64,000 nt of DNA from positions 6,262,001-6,326,000 of the forward strand of contig JAJUBI010000001.1 in NCBI GenBank assembly GCA_022419385.1. The letters run 5' to 3'. The notes beneath the pieces are model-generated. The model searched no databases. It saw only the letters and a list, made by a program, of their open reading frames with translations, and was not told the origin of the DNA. Position 1 is the stretch's first letter; each line of letters starts with the position of its first letter. This DNA comes from Paraconiothyrium sp. Pb-2020 (Eukaryota; Ascomycota; Dothideomycetes; Pleosporales; Didymosphaeriaceae). Positions 23,401-34,999 of the stretch are shown piece after piece. Both the position numbers and the translations under genes were made by a program.

Positions 23401-26209
23401 ATTGAAGTTGACGGAAGGACGAACCTATCGAATGGATGATGGGATGCATGCCCTTTTAAATCTTGGTGCCCGTCAATTCTTGCCGATATCTCCCTGCTCG
23501 TCGCCCCGCTGTCACTTTGCCGAGAATGGTAGTGTCGAGTCCATTCTCGGGTGGAATGAAAGGGTCGAAATCGGCAAATTACAGGGCATTTTCGACCAAG
23601 AATACATGCCGGATGTGGAAGTTGCAGATTGACATAAACCAGCAACCGTATGTATGAAACGCTATTGGTGCTTTTGTCCTTGCTCGTGGATTGTTATTTT
23701 GGGTACCTGGCAGACTGGTGTGATCTGACCACTGCGGCGTCATCATCCCCACTACGAGAGAGCTAGTGTCCCGATTACAAGGATCCAATGGTGATGCTAA
23801 GTGAATGCTGAGCAGTGAAAGCGGCACGGGTCACGACAGCTACGCGAGGCCCTAGACTCAACACCAGTGGGATCTGCTCTCACGGCTCTGGGAACTCTGC
23901 TACAACACGGAGAGCGAGAGAAGGATGGCCACATTGGCAAGCTGTTTCGTGTAGAGTGGATATCTTTGAATGTGAGGCATATTCTGTGATTGCGTTGAGG
24001 CTTGCTGCACAGACCTCAGTGGCTGACCTGGCAAGTACTGGGATCAAGCGTTGGGTGACTACCAACATCACATCAAGAGAATCGCACCATCAATCACGAA
24101 TCGGCGAAGTCTTTGGCTTAGACTGGCGAAAGCATTCGGCGACCCCATGATAGTTGGACGCTGGAGGGAACCACGCATGTAGCGCGTCCGAAGAGGCTAC
24201 TAGATGCAGTAGGCGAGGCTTGTTCCTCGGCCTGATGACGAGAGGCAAGAAGGGAGAGATGGATCTGGTGAGCGCACAGGAACCTGGTCAGGAAATTGGC
24301 GCGGGCACGCGGATCGGCAGTAGGGGAGGTTGAGCTGTGTGGAGTTTGCTGCTCGTACCTTCTAAGGAGACCATTAGGGATTATGGAATCATGGTAACCT
24401 AGAAGCTCTGATGTTAGTAATTGCGTAGTCTCTGGTGGTCGAGCTGCCAAGGTACGGCGGTGCTGCAGCGCAAGCAGTCATTGCGTAAGCTGCGATTGGC
24501 GCGCCCGGGATTGCCCTTGTATTGCAACGATCTCTAGCTGGGAAATCCTCCGACCGCCAAGTGCGCTGTGCCATGTCTACACGCGCTTGCACAGTGTGAC
24601 AAGAGGACTTGAGTGCATGAACTCCGGCTTCGCAGTAAGGGTGATAGAGCGTGATGTCGGCCCAACAGACCTTCAACCGCAGCAAGACAGTATGGTTGGG
24701 GGTAGATGCAATATCGGCAGACCAGGATTGCCGATGTCGAGCCAGGAACAGAAAGCAGAGCATTCCTGGAAGACGGGAAACACCCGCCCCGTTTAACGAA
24801 GATCGTCCTAACGACCAGGGGGCTAAGCCGGTGGGAGTTAGATGATAGGGAATCACATCGGACATGTGCTGTGCGGAGCTGTGCGACATCAGATGCTGCG
24901 AGATGGCATGGTCGAGTTACCTCGCTCGCTGCCCTCGAGCGTCTACATGTCGTGGTGGAGTTGCTGTGTCCGTGTCGGACGGTTGAACGAGCACCGCGGT
25001 GCACTGCGTGCCGGCCAAGGCACATTGTACGGGTCCCACAAATGCCGCAGACACAGTCCGATGACAGCGCTAGCGGTAACACGTTTCCCATGCGCTCTGC
25101 ATCCGCGGACGGAAAAGCGGAGCGCTGTGGCCGGCGGCGAGCATATCTGATTTATATCTAAAGAGTTCCAGACACCTTGGATCCGTCAGCAGGAAGTCTT
25201 CGACAACTCGATGTCATCTTCGCTTTCGCCCTCTCACCGACGATCGAATATTCGCCGAAAATCGCCCCAGACCATGGACACAGTACTGCGCACTTCGAAA
25301 GGTCCATGCACTTGCACAATGGTGTCGTGTCGGCGGGACTGAAATGTCCTACAACACGTACTCTCTGGCAACACTCCAGATAGAGCTGCTTCCCACTCGA
25401 TGAGTTGAGGAGCACAGTATGGCTGGAGGTTAGCTGCCGGCAGCGAGGTAGATGCCGCGAAGCCATTGCCAGCTCGCCGTGCATGTCGCTCGTGCTGAAA
25501 GCCTGTCCCTTCGCCAGACGTTGTCAAGTTACCGCTTCATTGTGTCCTTCCACGGATGAGTTCCCTACGGTTCTTTCCGTATATGCGCGTAGCCTGCGGT
25601 GGAGGAGATCACAGCGTTACTCAATTCATTGTTGAGCGGTATTATTCGCGAGCGGCCTGACCAGGTGCAGGCGTACGAGGTATCGTTCAGCCTGAGCTTG
25701 ACGTTATCTCGAAGTTGTCTGGATACGGGCGCCATGTTGCTAACAAGTAAGCGTCCTTTCCCTTCCAGGCGCGTGGCTTGCCATGACGTCGGTGGGCGCT
25801 TCGTAGAACCACTGCTTGCAGCCCATGCCCCAGAACCTCAAACAAGTCCATCTTCCGCTCCACTTGCCAGAAGCTACGCGTCAACTGTTTCAAACATACC
25901 GAGGAGCATTCGACTCAAACCAAACGACCGCTCGTCTGCAATCTGCGCAGCCGCCCGTGAGACCGTGCGACCCTCTAAGCGCTGCATCCCCGCGCTCTGG
26001 GCCTCTGCTAACAATAGCTGCGTGCCGAACGCGATATAACCTCGAGGCCTACCTCGAATACTTTCAGAATGTAAGCTGGTCTTCCTCTGTCTCTGTCTCT
26101 GTTTCTGCTGCATAGAGCGCATTTCGTACACGGCATCTTCGGTTTTCCCGTCCTTATCCTCCTGTCCTTTCTTGTCACAGGTTCTTAATTGCCGGCATCA
26201 CATTTCGCA
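23401..26209. other. Long gene-poor interval (2.8 kb)
   Basis: Lies between the start of the leftward catalase and the start of the rightward eisosome gene, so it must hold two promoters. Several open frames of 100-190 codons overlap each other on both strands around 24389-25161, but none has protein-like composition or a motif. The final part (about 25600-26209) probably contains the 5' UTR of the eisosome gene, with pyrimidine-rich tracts around 26084-26180. Confidence 0.5.
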
Positions 26210-27381
26210 ATGGCTATTTACGCATACCCCTCCAACCCTCCGCCTCCGCCACCACCTCCAGCTTATTCTAGCTCTCCACCACGCTCTCTGAGCCGAGCTC
26301 GCTCCATGTCTAACATATCTGCCCGTGTCAGGAATCGATCATTGTCCATCCGTTCCAAGAAGGATGGGTCCAGCGGCGGGGAGAAGTCAGCGCCAAAGCA
26401 CCGATTTACTATGGCATCGCTCCGCGGCATGCAACAACCAGACTTGTCGAAGAAGCTGTACAAGCTCATCAAGACGGAAAACCATGCTATTGGCGCATAT
26501 GAGTCAGCCGGACGCGAGCGCATCGCCATTGCCCAGCAGCTCTCCGAGTGGGGCGAAGCTACGAACGATGATGGCATCTCAGAGATTTCAGACAAGCTGG
26601 GCGTGTTGATGGCCGAGATTGCCGAGCAGGAGGACTCATATGCCCGAAATCTGGAAGAGTATCGAGGCGTTTTGAAGCAGATTCGGAATACAGAGAGCTC
26701 GGTTCAGCCTAGTCGCGACCACAAGGCAAAGGTGTCGGACGAGATCGCTAAGCTGAAATACAAAGAGCCACAGAGCACTAAGATTGTCCAGCTTGAGCAA
26801 GAGCTCGTCCGCGCAGAAGCTCAGAGTCTGGTAGCAGAGGCACAATTGACGAATATTGTAAGATCTCGTTGACACCCAAGTATTCTTCGTTCTGACAAAT
26901 GTAGACTCGCCAAAAGTTCAAGGAAGCCTACGACATCCATTTCGCGGCCACGATTGAGCGCGCTGAGAAGCAGATCATCTTGGCCAAGCAGGCTCGCCGC
27001 ATTCTCAATCTTCTTGACGACACGCCCATCGTTCCAGGAGACACCCATCCAGAGTTTGCGAACGGCGAGCACGCTCGCCAAATTCTCAATGACGCCGAAG
27101 ATGGGCTCCGAAACTGGCAGCCCAACATCGAACCGATCCACTCCACTGCTGGAAGCCTAGGAGTCGGAGCGATGCCTGGTGCGGAGCCTGCCTACGGAAG
27201 CGAAATCGGGCAAGAAGCCGACCACCCTGCCTACAGGGAAAAGACGTCGCGCAGCAGAAGTCACAGTGGTGAACGACGTGCCGCTAGTGTCGGTTCGCTG
27301 GGATCCCGTGAGGGTGGTGAGGTGCAACCTCAGTACACCGAAGCCGAGAGGCGGGAGGTGGCTCAAGCAGGTGTCATCTAG
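26210..27381 (+). CDS. PIL1: Eisosome core component, Pil1/Lsp1 family, 2 exons
   Basis: A BAR-domain protein that polymerises under the plasma membrane to form eisosomes (furrow-like membrane domains). Exons are 26210-26857 and 26905-27381, about 374 aa. The start is the ATG in cgcaATGGCT; the frame upstream has no other ATG. The conserved core runs from HRFTMASLRGMQQPDLSKKL through TENHAIGAYESAGRERIAIA, QLSEWGEATNDDGISEISDK and AQLTNITRQKFKEAYD to ILNLLDDTPIVPGD. The N-terminus is unusual: a run of eight prolines (NPPPPPPPPAY) followed by an Arg/Ser-rich stretch (RSMSNISARVRNRSLSIRSK), likely a phosphorylated membrane-targeting segment. Fungi often carry two paralogues; this could be the Pil1 or the Lsp1/PilB copy. 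Sec24 follows on the same strand 425 bp downstream. Confidence 0.92.
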
Positions 27382-27806
27382 TAAAGGCATTCGCCTTAAA
27401 GCTGCCAAGTGGCGATTCCTTATGTTTCGATAAGCAGATGTTGGGGTGTAATGATTGTTACGGCACGCATGTTAATTTCTGTACGACTAATGGAAGGTTC
27501 ACGAAGTCAATGATTGATGCCTTGGGTTGTTTCGTTGGGATACAGTGATAAGAACACTTGTTACTGTGTGATTGACTGTGGAAGCGGTGATGAAGGTTGC
27601 CTTGAGATCTAGAAATGTGAAGGCGGTCAATGCTAGTGTCGCTCTTGGCGGCGCCCGGTTGGTGGGGTCCGCCTAGTGCGGGTTCGTTGCGGAGGACACA
27701 TCGAGCGTGCGAGCTTCGAACCTCACCTCCGAAAATCCACAGCACACCCCACACCCGCCGTTCTCACCATCCATACACCTCGAATCGCATACTGGGAGCT
27801 CCAGCG
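27382..27806. other. Short intergenic interval between Pil1 and Sec24
   Basis: Contains the 3' UTR of the eisosome gene and the promoter of the next gene. No feature recognised beyond that. Confidence 0.5.
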
Positions 27807-30800
27807 ATGGCTCCGCCACGTAAGAACAGGTATGCGGGTGTAGCCTACGAGCAAGGCGCGAATGTCGCTGCGAATGCTGGACCTCCCGGTGCGCCTGCTG
27901 GACTTCCCCCTCAAGGGCCTCAAGGAGACTTCCAAGCTCAATATGGCTTTCCAAGTGCACAATCGCCCTCCTATGGTGCACCCCAGCAATACCCCGTGGC
28001 TCCACAAGATCCGAACGCGCTGGGCCAGCAGTTCCAAAGCATGAGCTTAGGAGGTCAGCCGCAACAACTCCCGCCCCAAGTTCCGCAGCAAATCCAGCAG
28101 AACCAGCTCCTACCCTCAGATTTGATCGCAGGTACTTTTGTCTCCCAGTCAGCGTATGACATACTGTCGCTGATTCGATTGTAGCTCCCGTTCAAGCCTT
28201 CGAAGTAGATGCCCCGCCACCGGTGAGTTTTACAATGCAATTATCAGAAGGCATTTCTAATACATATACAGCCGATCCCTCTCCCTGCGAACCTCGCTGC
28301 CACCCCGTCTCCGCATGCCAACTGTCCTGCGCCTTACATTCGCTCGACACTCGCAAGCGTACCAACGACTCACAGCCTCCTCAAGAAATCAAAGTTGCCT
28401 TTCTCGCTGATTGTGCAGCCGTACACGTCTCTTCACGAAGATGAGGCACCGATCCCCGTAATCGATGATCAGGTAGGATACTTGCCGAGAGAATCAGGCC
28501 GGCTGGTGAAGGAAGAAAATTAACAGGGACTCAGGTCATATCGCGTTGCAGGAGATGTAGGGCGTACATCAACCCGTTTGTAACCTTCCTCGGTACGTAC
28601 CACTGGGTATGATGTGGATGTGTGTTTGGCGCACAAGAGGATCTATCAGGATTCGCTCAGGCATGCACATACATTGGGATCCTACTTCCAATTTTTGTGA
28701 TTTGCGCTGACATCGTAAACTCAGATCACGGCCACCGTTGGCGTTGCAACATGTGTAATTTGACCAACGATGTCCCGCAAGCGTTCGACTGGGATGCAGC
28801 TCAGCAAAAGAGTGTTGACCGCTGGCAACGAAGCGAGCTCAATTACGGCGTAGTCGAATTCGTGGCGCCCCAGGAATACATGGTCCGCCCACCTCAGCCA
28901 TTGGTGTATTTGTTCCTGATTGAAGTGGGACACCCATCTTTGGTCAACGGACTTTGTGCGACGGTTTCAAAAATCATTTCTGAAGCTCTTCCCCGGATAC
29001 CCAATGCAGACGGAAGAACGAGGGTCGGTTTCATTGGTTTCGACACAAGTTTATACTATTTTTCGATTCCCCGAGATGGCAGTGAGAACAACGATCCATC
29101 GATGTTGGTCGTTTCCGATCTGGACGAGCCTTTTCTACCGACTCCCGACAACCTCCTCGTAACCCTTTCCGAATCGATGCAGAACGTGCAGACTTTCCTT
29201 GAGAAGCTTCCGACTATGTTCCAAGACAACCCACAAACGGGCTCCGCAATGGGCTCGGCCCTCCGTGCTGGTCACCGAATGACAGCTGCAATCGGAGCCA
29301 AAATCACCGTGCTTTCTTCATCGCTACCTAATGCTGGATTCGGGAAGCTTGAGAACAGGGAGCGGAAGGATATACTGGGAACGAGCAAAGAGGGCAGTTT
29401 GTTGCAGACCCAGAACTCATTCTACAAGAGCTTTGCAGTTGAATGCTCGAAGAATCAGGTTTCGATCGACATGTTCCTCTTCTCTAGCGCCTACCAGGAT
29501 GTCGCATCACTCAGTAATCTCCCGCGATACACCGGAGGACAAACCTATTTCTATCCTGGATGGAATGCGGCAAGACAAGAGGACGCGATCAAGCTCGCAC
29601 AGGAGTTCACAAATTATCTGAGCTCAGAGATCGGGGTAGGTTTTAGATCTAACCTACAAGCTTATGATATACTAACAGTTCTGTCAGTTAGAGGCAGTTC
29701 TTCGTGTCCGCGCCAGCACTGGTCTCCGAATGTCTGCTTTCTACGGCAACTTCTTCAACCGCTCCTCCGACCTTTGCGCTTTCCCGTCATTCCCCAGAGA
29801 CCAGCAATACAACGTCGAAGTTGCAATTGACGAGACGCTCACCCGACCGCAAGTCTTCTTGCAAGCGGCCGTGCTTCACACGAGCTGCAATGGCTCTAGA
29901 CGAATCCGTGTGATGACCTTGGGACTCCCCACAACCGATAACATTGCCAGCGTGTATGCAGGTGCTGACGCGCAAGCAATAACAACGTACTTCAGCCACA
30001 AGGCCGTTGAGCGAGCTCTATCTAGTGGACTTGATGCTGCTCGAGATGCCCTCCAGTCAAAGGTCATCGAGATTCTACAGACTTACAAGTCCAACATCGG
30101 AGGAGGCACAGGAGGTCTCAGTAAGTCACTCTTACGTTCCAGCTGAGCACTATTTTCTGACGAATTCTAGCACTGCCTGGCAACCTACGCGCTTTACCAG
30201 TGTTGTTCCTTGGTTTGATCAAGAACGTTGGCTTGAGGAAGAGTGCTCTGATACCGTCGGATCTGCGCGCCGCCGCCCTCTGTCTCCTATCTACACTACC
30301 AACCGCGCTGCTCCTACGATACATATACCCAGCGTTCCACTCTCTCCACGATATGCCAGACGACGCAGGCGTCCCAGACCCTCAGACTGGCAATATTGTC
30401 ATGCCGCCGCTTCTCAACCTCTCCTCCGAGCGCATTGTACCTTATGGTCTCTACCTCCTCGATGATGGCGTGAACCAATTCCTATGGGTTGGACGAGACG
30501 CAGTACCAGCACTGTTGCTGGACGTTTTCGGCGTCGAAGATCAATCGTTGATCAAGCAAGGTACGTAGATCTACTCGGTCGTTGGCGCAATGAAGGTTCA
30601 TACTGACGTCTTCACAATAGGCAAGACCACTCTGCCTCTCCTCGACAACGATTTCAGCCAGCGCATCCACGCAGTCCTTGAAAAGGCACGGGACCACAAG
30701 TCAAAGGGCGTGGGTAGCATCACCGTCCCCACACTGTATGTGGTCCGGGAAAGCGGCGAACCCACCTTGAAGCTCTGGGCGCAAACTTTGCTCGTCGAGG

Positions 30801-30910
30801 ACAGAGCAGACCAGGGCGTCAGTCTGCAGCAGTGGCTGGGCATGCTCAGGGAGAAGGTACGTTCCAATCTCGAGGATGTACCCGTCATCCTCTCGACATG
30901 GCCCGATTGA
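27807..30910 (+). CDS. SEC24: COPII coat subunit Sec24, 8 exons, about 881 aa
   Basis: Cargo-binding subunit of the inner COPII coat, which packages proteins into vesicles at ER exit sites together with Sec23 and Sar1. Exons: 27807-28131, 28185-28222, 28272-28472, 28535-28592, 28725-29635, 29688-30120, 30171-30560, 30621-30910. Domains in order: a Pro/Gln-rich disordered N-terminus (MAPPRKNRYAGVAYEQG), a zinc finger split by an intron (SRCRRCRAYINPF, then WRCNMCNLTNDVP), the trunk/vWA-like domain (PLVYLFLIEVGHPS through VSIDMFLFSSAYQDVASL), beta-sandwich and helical domains (FYGNFFNRSSDLCAFPSFPR), and the gelsolin-like C-terminus (LYLLDDGVNQFLWVGRDAVP). Length and domain order are normal. The many introns near the 5' end are typical for this conserved fungal gene. 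Essential housekeeping gene. Confidence 0.95.
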
Positions 30911-32730
30911 TTGATCGCTGACCCCGCGACCAGGTTGTGCAGTAGACAGTGTAAAGGGGAATGAAGAGGAGAGCGCATCTTGACTTGATTTGGCGAGCGT
31001 TATGATGGAAACGAAGCGAAGCGAGACGAACGGATGGGAGGATGGATACTCACTTGAGCTTACGTTGAATTGAAGCAGCCCGGTCTAGGCGGTGTTTAGA
31101 TACATCAGTAGACCTTCGCACAATCCTATCACATGCAAAATACTCCGCACCCCATAGTAACGTAACAAACCACGCCTACAGGTCTGATATATCCCTTCCG
31201 CACCGTACGTACTCGGTCCTGCATCCATACCACAACATGTCCACCACGTCTCACCCGCGCTCGAGAAGTTCAGCTCCCCCTCTAGCCCCAACGACCACAC
31301 GTCGCCCGCTCCACAACCCGAACCCACCCATTCCGACGCCCTCAGCTTCTCCATCCCCGTGTCACAGTTGGTCGCATGCATACCGCTGTACCTCACCACA
31401 CCCTCACCCCTCCACAAACACGCGCACAAAGCACAGCGCACATGGCCCCGCGATTCCGCGCAGCCCATTCTCTGCATGCATATACGCGGGCTACGTATCC
31501 CTTTGCGCATAAGATGATGGAAGATGGTGCGGAGGGATGTAGGATGTACATGTGAGGGCACACGAGCTATGTCGTGCGTGCGTGCGACTTAAGGGCTGTG
31601 CTGTGCTGTGCTGTGCAACGGGGGTCTGCGGACGAGCTGAGGTGGGACTCTCACCGCCTTCTCGCTACGGAGGATGGTGGTACGAGGGGTGGGGACGGTG
31701 GGTTGTGGAGAAGCTGGCTTGGGTGGAGTGCTGCGTGTACGCGTAGGCTGAGGTGAGATGGGGAGCTGGAGGGGAGGGATTGAGGTGGGCGTTGGTACTG
31801 GGAGACACACTGCGGTGGTGCGTACGGGTCTGGCGTGAAGGGGTAGGTTAAGGGTGGGTAGTGGGAGCGTGATATGGTGGCGTCTAATCTGAAGAGCGTA
31901 GGGACGATTGATGCAGACATGCACTCGGATGATTCCGCGGTACAGGAAAAACTGTGACTAAGCCGAAGCAAGAGTGAAGTTCATGAAGATTCATATAGAG
32001 ACTCGTATAGCGAAAGGGAGGTGTAGTCGAAGCATGTACAAAGTAAAGTAGATAGAATCTCCCCCTCGCATATCTCCCCGCCGCCCATTAAACGCTCACC
32101 GACCGACAACCACAAAAGACAACGCTCTGCACAAGCAATCACAACAGTCCAGTCTGACAGATCCGCCAGCAACCGCAAGACAGGAAGGCCTAAAAGCCCT
32201 CAACGCCCGCTCCGCCCAGACGGTGGTATATCCCAATCTTCTCAGGAAAGAAAAAACCGCGCGCGCTCGTAAAGGCATAACATGACATAGGAGAAGTTCG
32301 TAATGCAAGACAGATAGGAGCGAATGGAAAGGGGTAATCATGCCAACAAGGGGAGTTCCAGCCATGCCATCCTGCTGCTCTCATGGGGGTATCATCGAGC
32401 CGGAAATAGGAGAACGATCCCTGTCCATCGACATGGCGCGCAAAACAGGCAAAAACACGGGCATACATAGCAAACATACGAACCGAGATGGATGTGTATC
32501 GTGGATGAAAAGGGAGTCGTAGACATGTGTCGATGGTCGTCAGGTCGTTTCGATTCGTTTCGTCTCGTGCGAAGCAATGAAGCGATATGTTCTAGAGTGC
32601 TCTCCAGAGGTTCTCCAAAGAGGGTGGGTGCATCCAGGTCATAAGGAAAGGTGGTATCTGCTGTTAGGGTTTCCAGCTCTTGATCTTCATAGATCATCGG
32701 TCATGGGCCGTTTTCAACAGACTCAAATAT
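30911..32730. other. Convergent intergenic region, 1.8 kb
   Basis: Lies between the 3' ends of Sec24 and the leftward C2H2 gene, so it should hold two 3' UTRs. Open frames here (for example minus strand 31085-31561) have low-complexity composition and no domains. The only structured element seen is a short GCTGT repeat. Confidence 0.5.
31595..31616. repeat. Short tandem repeat, GCTGT x 4
   Basis: The pentamer gctgt is repeated four times in a row, followed by gc, inside the convergent intergenic region. This is a simple microsatellite; no function is implied. Confidence 0.7.
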
Positions 32731-34999
32731 TCACTGGCGGTTTCCAACTTGCTCCCCAGTAGCAACAGCTACGAGCGCGTCCAACCGTGTCATATCATTC
32801 GTAGGCGGCCGCGTGATTGGGGGGCCAAAGGTGACATGGCCTCTCTCCGGCTGCTGAAAGGGTCGGTAAGACGGAGTCGAGAGACTGTGGCTGTGGTATG
32901 CTTGTTGCTGGCTATATATCGGGTGAGGTCGGTCCATGATAGAAGTGCGGACAGGCTTATGATCTTCGACAGGCGCCCCTGGTGGGTGGGACTCAACATA
33001 GCCGTTGCTGTGCACGATGGCTGGATGATATTCAGTCATCGTGGAGTTTGAAGGCGTAGGAACCCCTTCACTGCTACTTGAATCTTCTGGCGAAGTTCGC
33101 TGTATAGCCCGGGCCGGTTGTGGAGGCATGTTTGGGTTGAGAGGCCCATTGTACCAGGCCTGACGCTTGTTTCTTTTGGGGGTGACTGGTGGTTCCTGAG
33201 ATGTCCTGCCCGCCTCGGTCGCCGGGTGTTGCCCTCCGGGTGAGCTGTTAGTCCGCTGGTTGAAGTAAGCCGGGTGCGGTGCGGTGGTAGGACGAGCATG
33301 CACGGTCTGTCCTGGACTGTTTTGGTAGTGGGACCACGCTTCCCTTTGATGATTTGGGCTCGCAATCTCAAGATTGGTAAATCCTCTCTGCAAGTTCGTA
33401 TCCCATGAAATACTAGTACGCTTCTCATGCTTGATCGGAGGTCGAAGGTCCGTGGGAGCATGGTACGTGAGTGGTCGTGCGGGTGCATCAATCTGCATAG
33501 GGCTCGGTTGGCGGCGCGGCATCGGGAGAGGCGGGGCGTGGTCGAAGCTCTCAATACCCGGAAGCCTCGTCTGGGATGCCGCAGGTTGCGACGTGAAGGA
33601 AGGTTGTGGGGCATCCGGAGTCTGGTGATAGCCTAGTCCGCTGGTAGCAGGCCGAGGCCCAGAGTACGAGCCTGGATGCCATGTACGTCTCCTCCAGTCT
33701 GCGTCCGCGTTCGATTCCCTTCGTGGGCCGGGGAATTCTGGGGCGACTGGACTTGCGTACGAGCTACTTTGGGGAGAGAAGGTAGAGGATGGAGTGGCTG
33801 ATGGCACGGGTGTAATGTACTGAGGCGGATACTGTCCTGGAGGGCCTGAAAAAGGATTACCGTTCGAAGGCACAGAAAGCCGGCGCCCACTTGGCATGGG
33901 CCCTACACCGCTCCAAGATACGGGCCGTGAAGCAGATGCCACCGGCGACTGCACTGCTGAGCTGAAACGGCTTGGGCTTCCTGTAGCGGTGGAGAATGTG
34001 GCCGATGTAGGTGTCGTTGCATCACTGTAGTCAACGATCTGCGGCCCCGGGCTACCCATGAGCGGAGGATTGTACGCATCCATGGTGTTCAGTGACAAAC
34101 GTGCCCTTGCACCTCCGTCGCTGGCCATGGCAAGCGGAGGTGGTCGACGTCGTACATCCGGAGACGGAGCTACGCTTATGCTCGAAGCAGTAGATGTGAT
34201 ACTTGAAGCTGAGAGGTTCCTGCTGTGCCCCCTACTATGGCCCCCTGTGCTCCCCAATGTATTGGCACGGGAGCGATTCCCAGGTGGTCGCACACGGTCG
34301 GTCCGGATTTGTCTCTGGAATCGCGTGCCGGTTGCAGCCAAGGAGTCTCCTGGAATGTCTTCATTGACGTGGACTGTCTGCGCATGCTGCCGCAGGTTAT
34401 CGAGACGAGAGAATCGTCGAGAGCAATGGCATTGGAAGGGTCGTTCGCCGGTATGCTTGCTGTGGAACATTAGCATACTGAAGTTCATATCCATGGAAAG
34501 TGACTTACCGAATGTGGCGGGCCAAGTGTTCACTTCTTGTGAAACTCAAGTGGCATGGTGGGAACTCTGTGCAAAAGAAGCGTTGGCCCTTCTTCTTCTT
34601 TGAAGCCGACTTCGCATCTCCACTGACACTTTCATCCTCGGAACCTTCCTTTCCCTCTTCGTCAGCACCACCCATTTCTACATCCTGTGAGCCCGCAGAT
34701 TGCGAAGAGCGGTGCGAGTCTTCGCGCGTCAGAGGGTGCCTGCCGGGGGTAGTACTAAGCTCGCGTGAAGGCGTGAACGGGGACGTCGGAAGAGGGCGCT
34801 GGCCTGCGAGACCTGCGAAACTGTTACGTGTGGGCGTTTTTGCCGATGGATCTTCAGCGCGTGGGTCGTCGGACAAAGGCTTCGCGTCCTTGAAGAAGGT
34901 ACTGTTTGGTCGAGGTGTGGTCGGCGTCGTTTCTTCGCCTGGACGCCCAAGAGGCTCCGGCACTGAAAGGGTAGTGTTGACGGCTTGGAAAGTAGACAT
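32731..34999 (-). CDS. C2H2 zinc-finger transcription factor, 2 exons, about 739 aa
   Basis: A nuclear DNA-binding regulator. Exons are 34999-34509 and 34459-32731; the intron falls between the two fingers and rejoins HIR|KHTGERPFQ. The paired fingers are FFCTEFPPCHLSFTRSEHLARHIRKH-like (finger 1, about residues 143-165) and FQCHCSRRFSRLDNLRQHAQTVH-like (finger 2), joined by the canonical TGERPF linker. The finger pair is followed by the well-conserved tail VNEDIPGDSLAATGTRFQRQ. The rest is long, Pro/Ser/Gln-rich and disordered, as in activation regions. An acidic patch before the fingers (MGGADEEGKEGSEDESVS) precedes a KKKKGQR basic stretch that may be the nuclear localisation signal. Finger 2's RLDNLRQH resembles the Msn2/Seb1-type stress-response class, which binds CCCCT-like sites; that is family-level inference and I do not assign a gene name. 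Confidence 0.88.

Noticed and set aside
24389..25161. Overlapping 100-185 codon open frames on both strands
   Set aside because: Composition is Arg/Cys/His-rich and non-protein-like, frames overlap in every direction, and no splice pattern builds a recognisable protein.
31085..31971. Minus-strand open frames and plus-strand Pro/Ser-rich frames in the convergent region
   Set aside because: Low-complexity content arising from biased base composition near a microsatellite; no domain or sensible start.
33036..33614. 192-codon minus-strand frame inside the C2H2 gene
   Set aside because: Out-of-frame shadow of the long disordered region of the C2H2 transcription factor.
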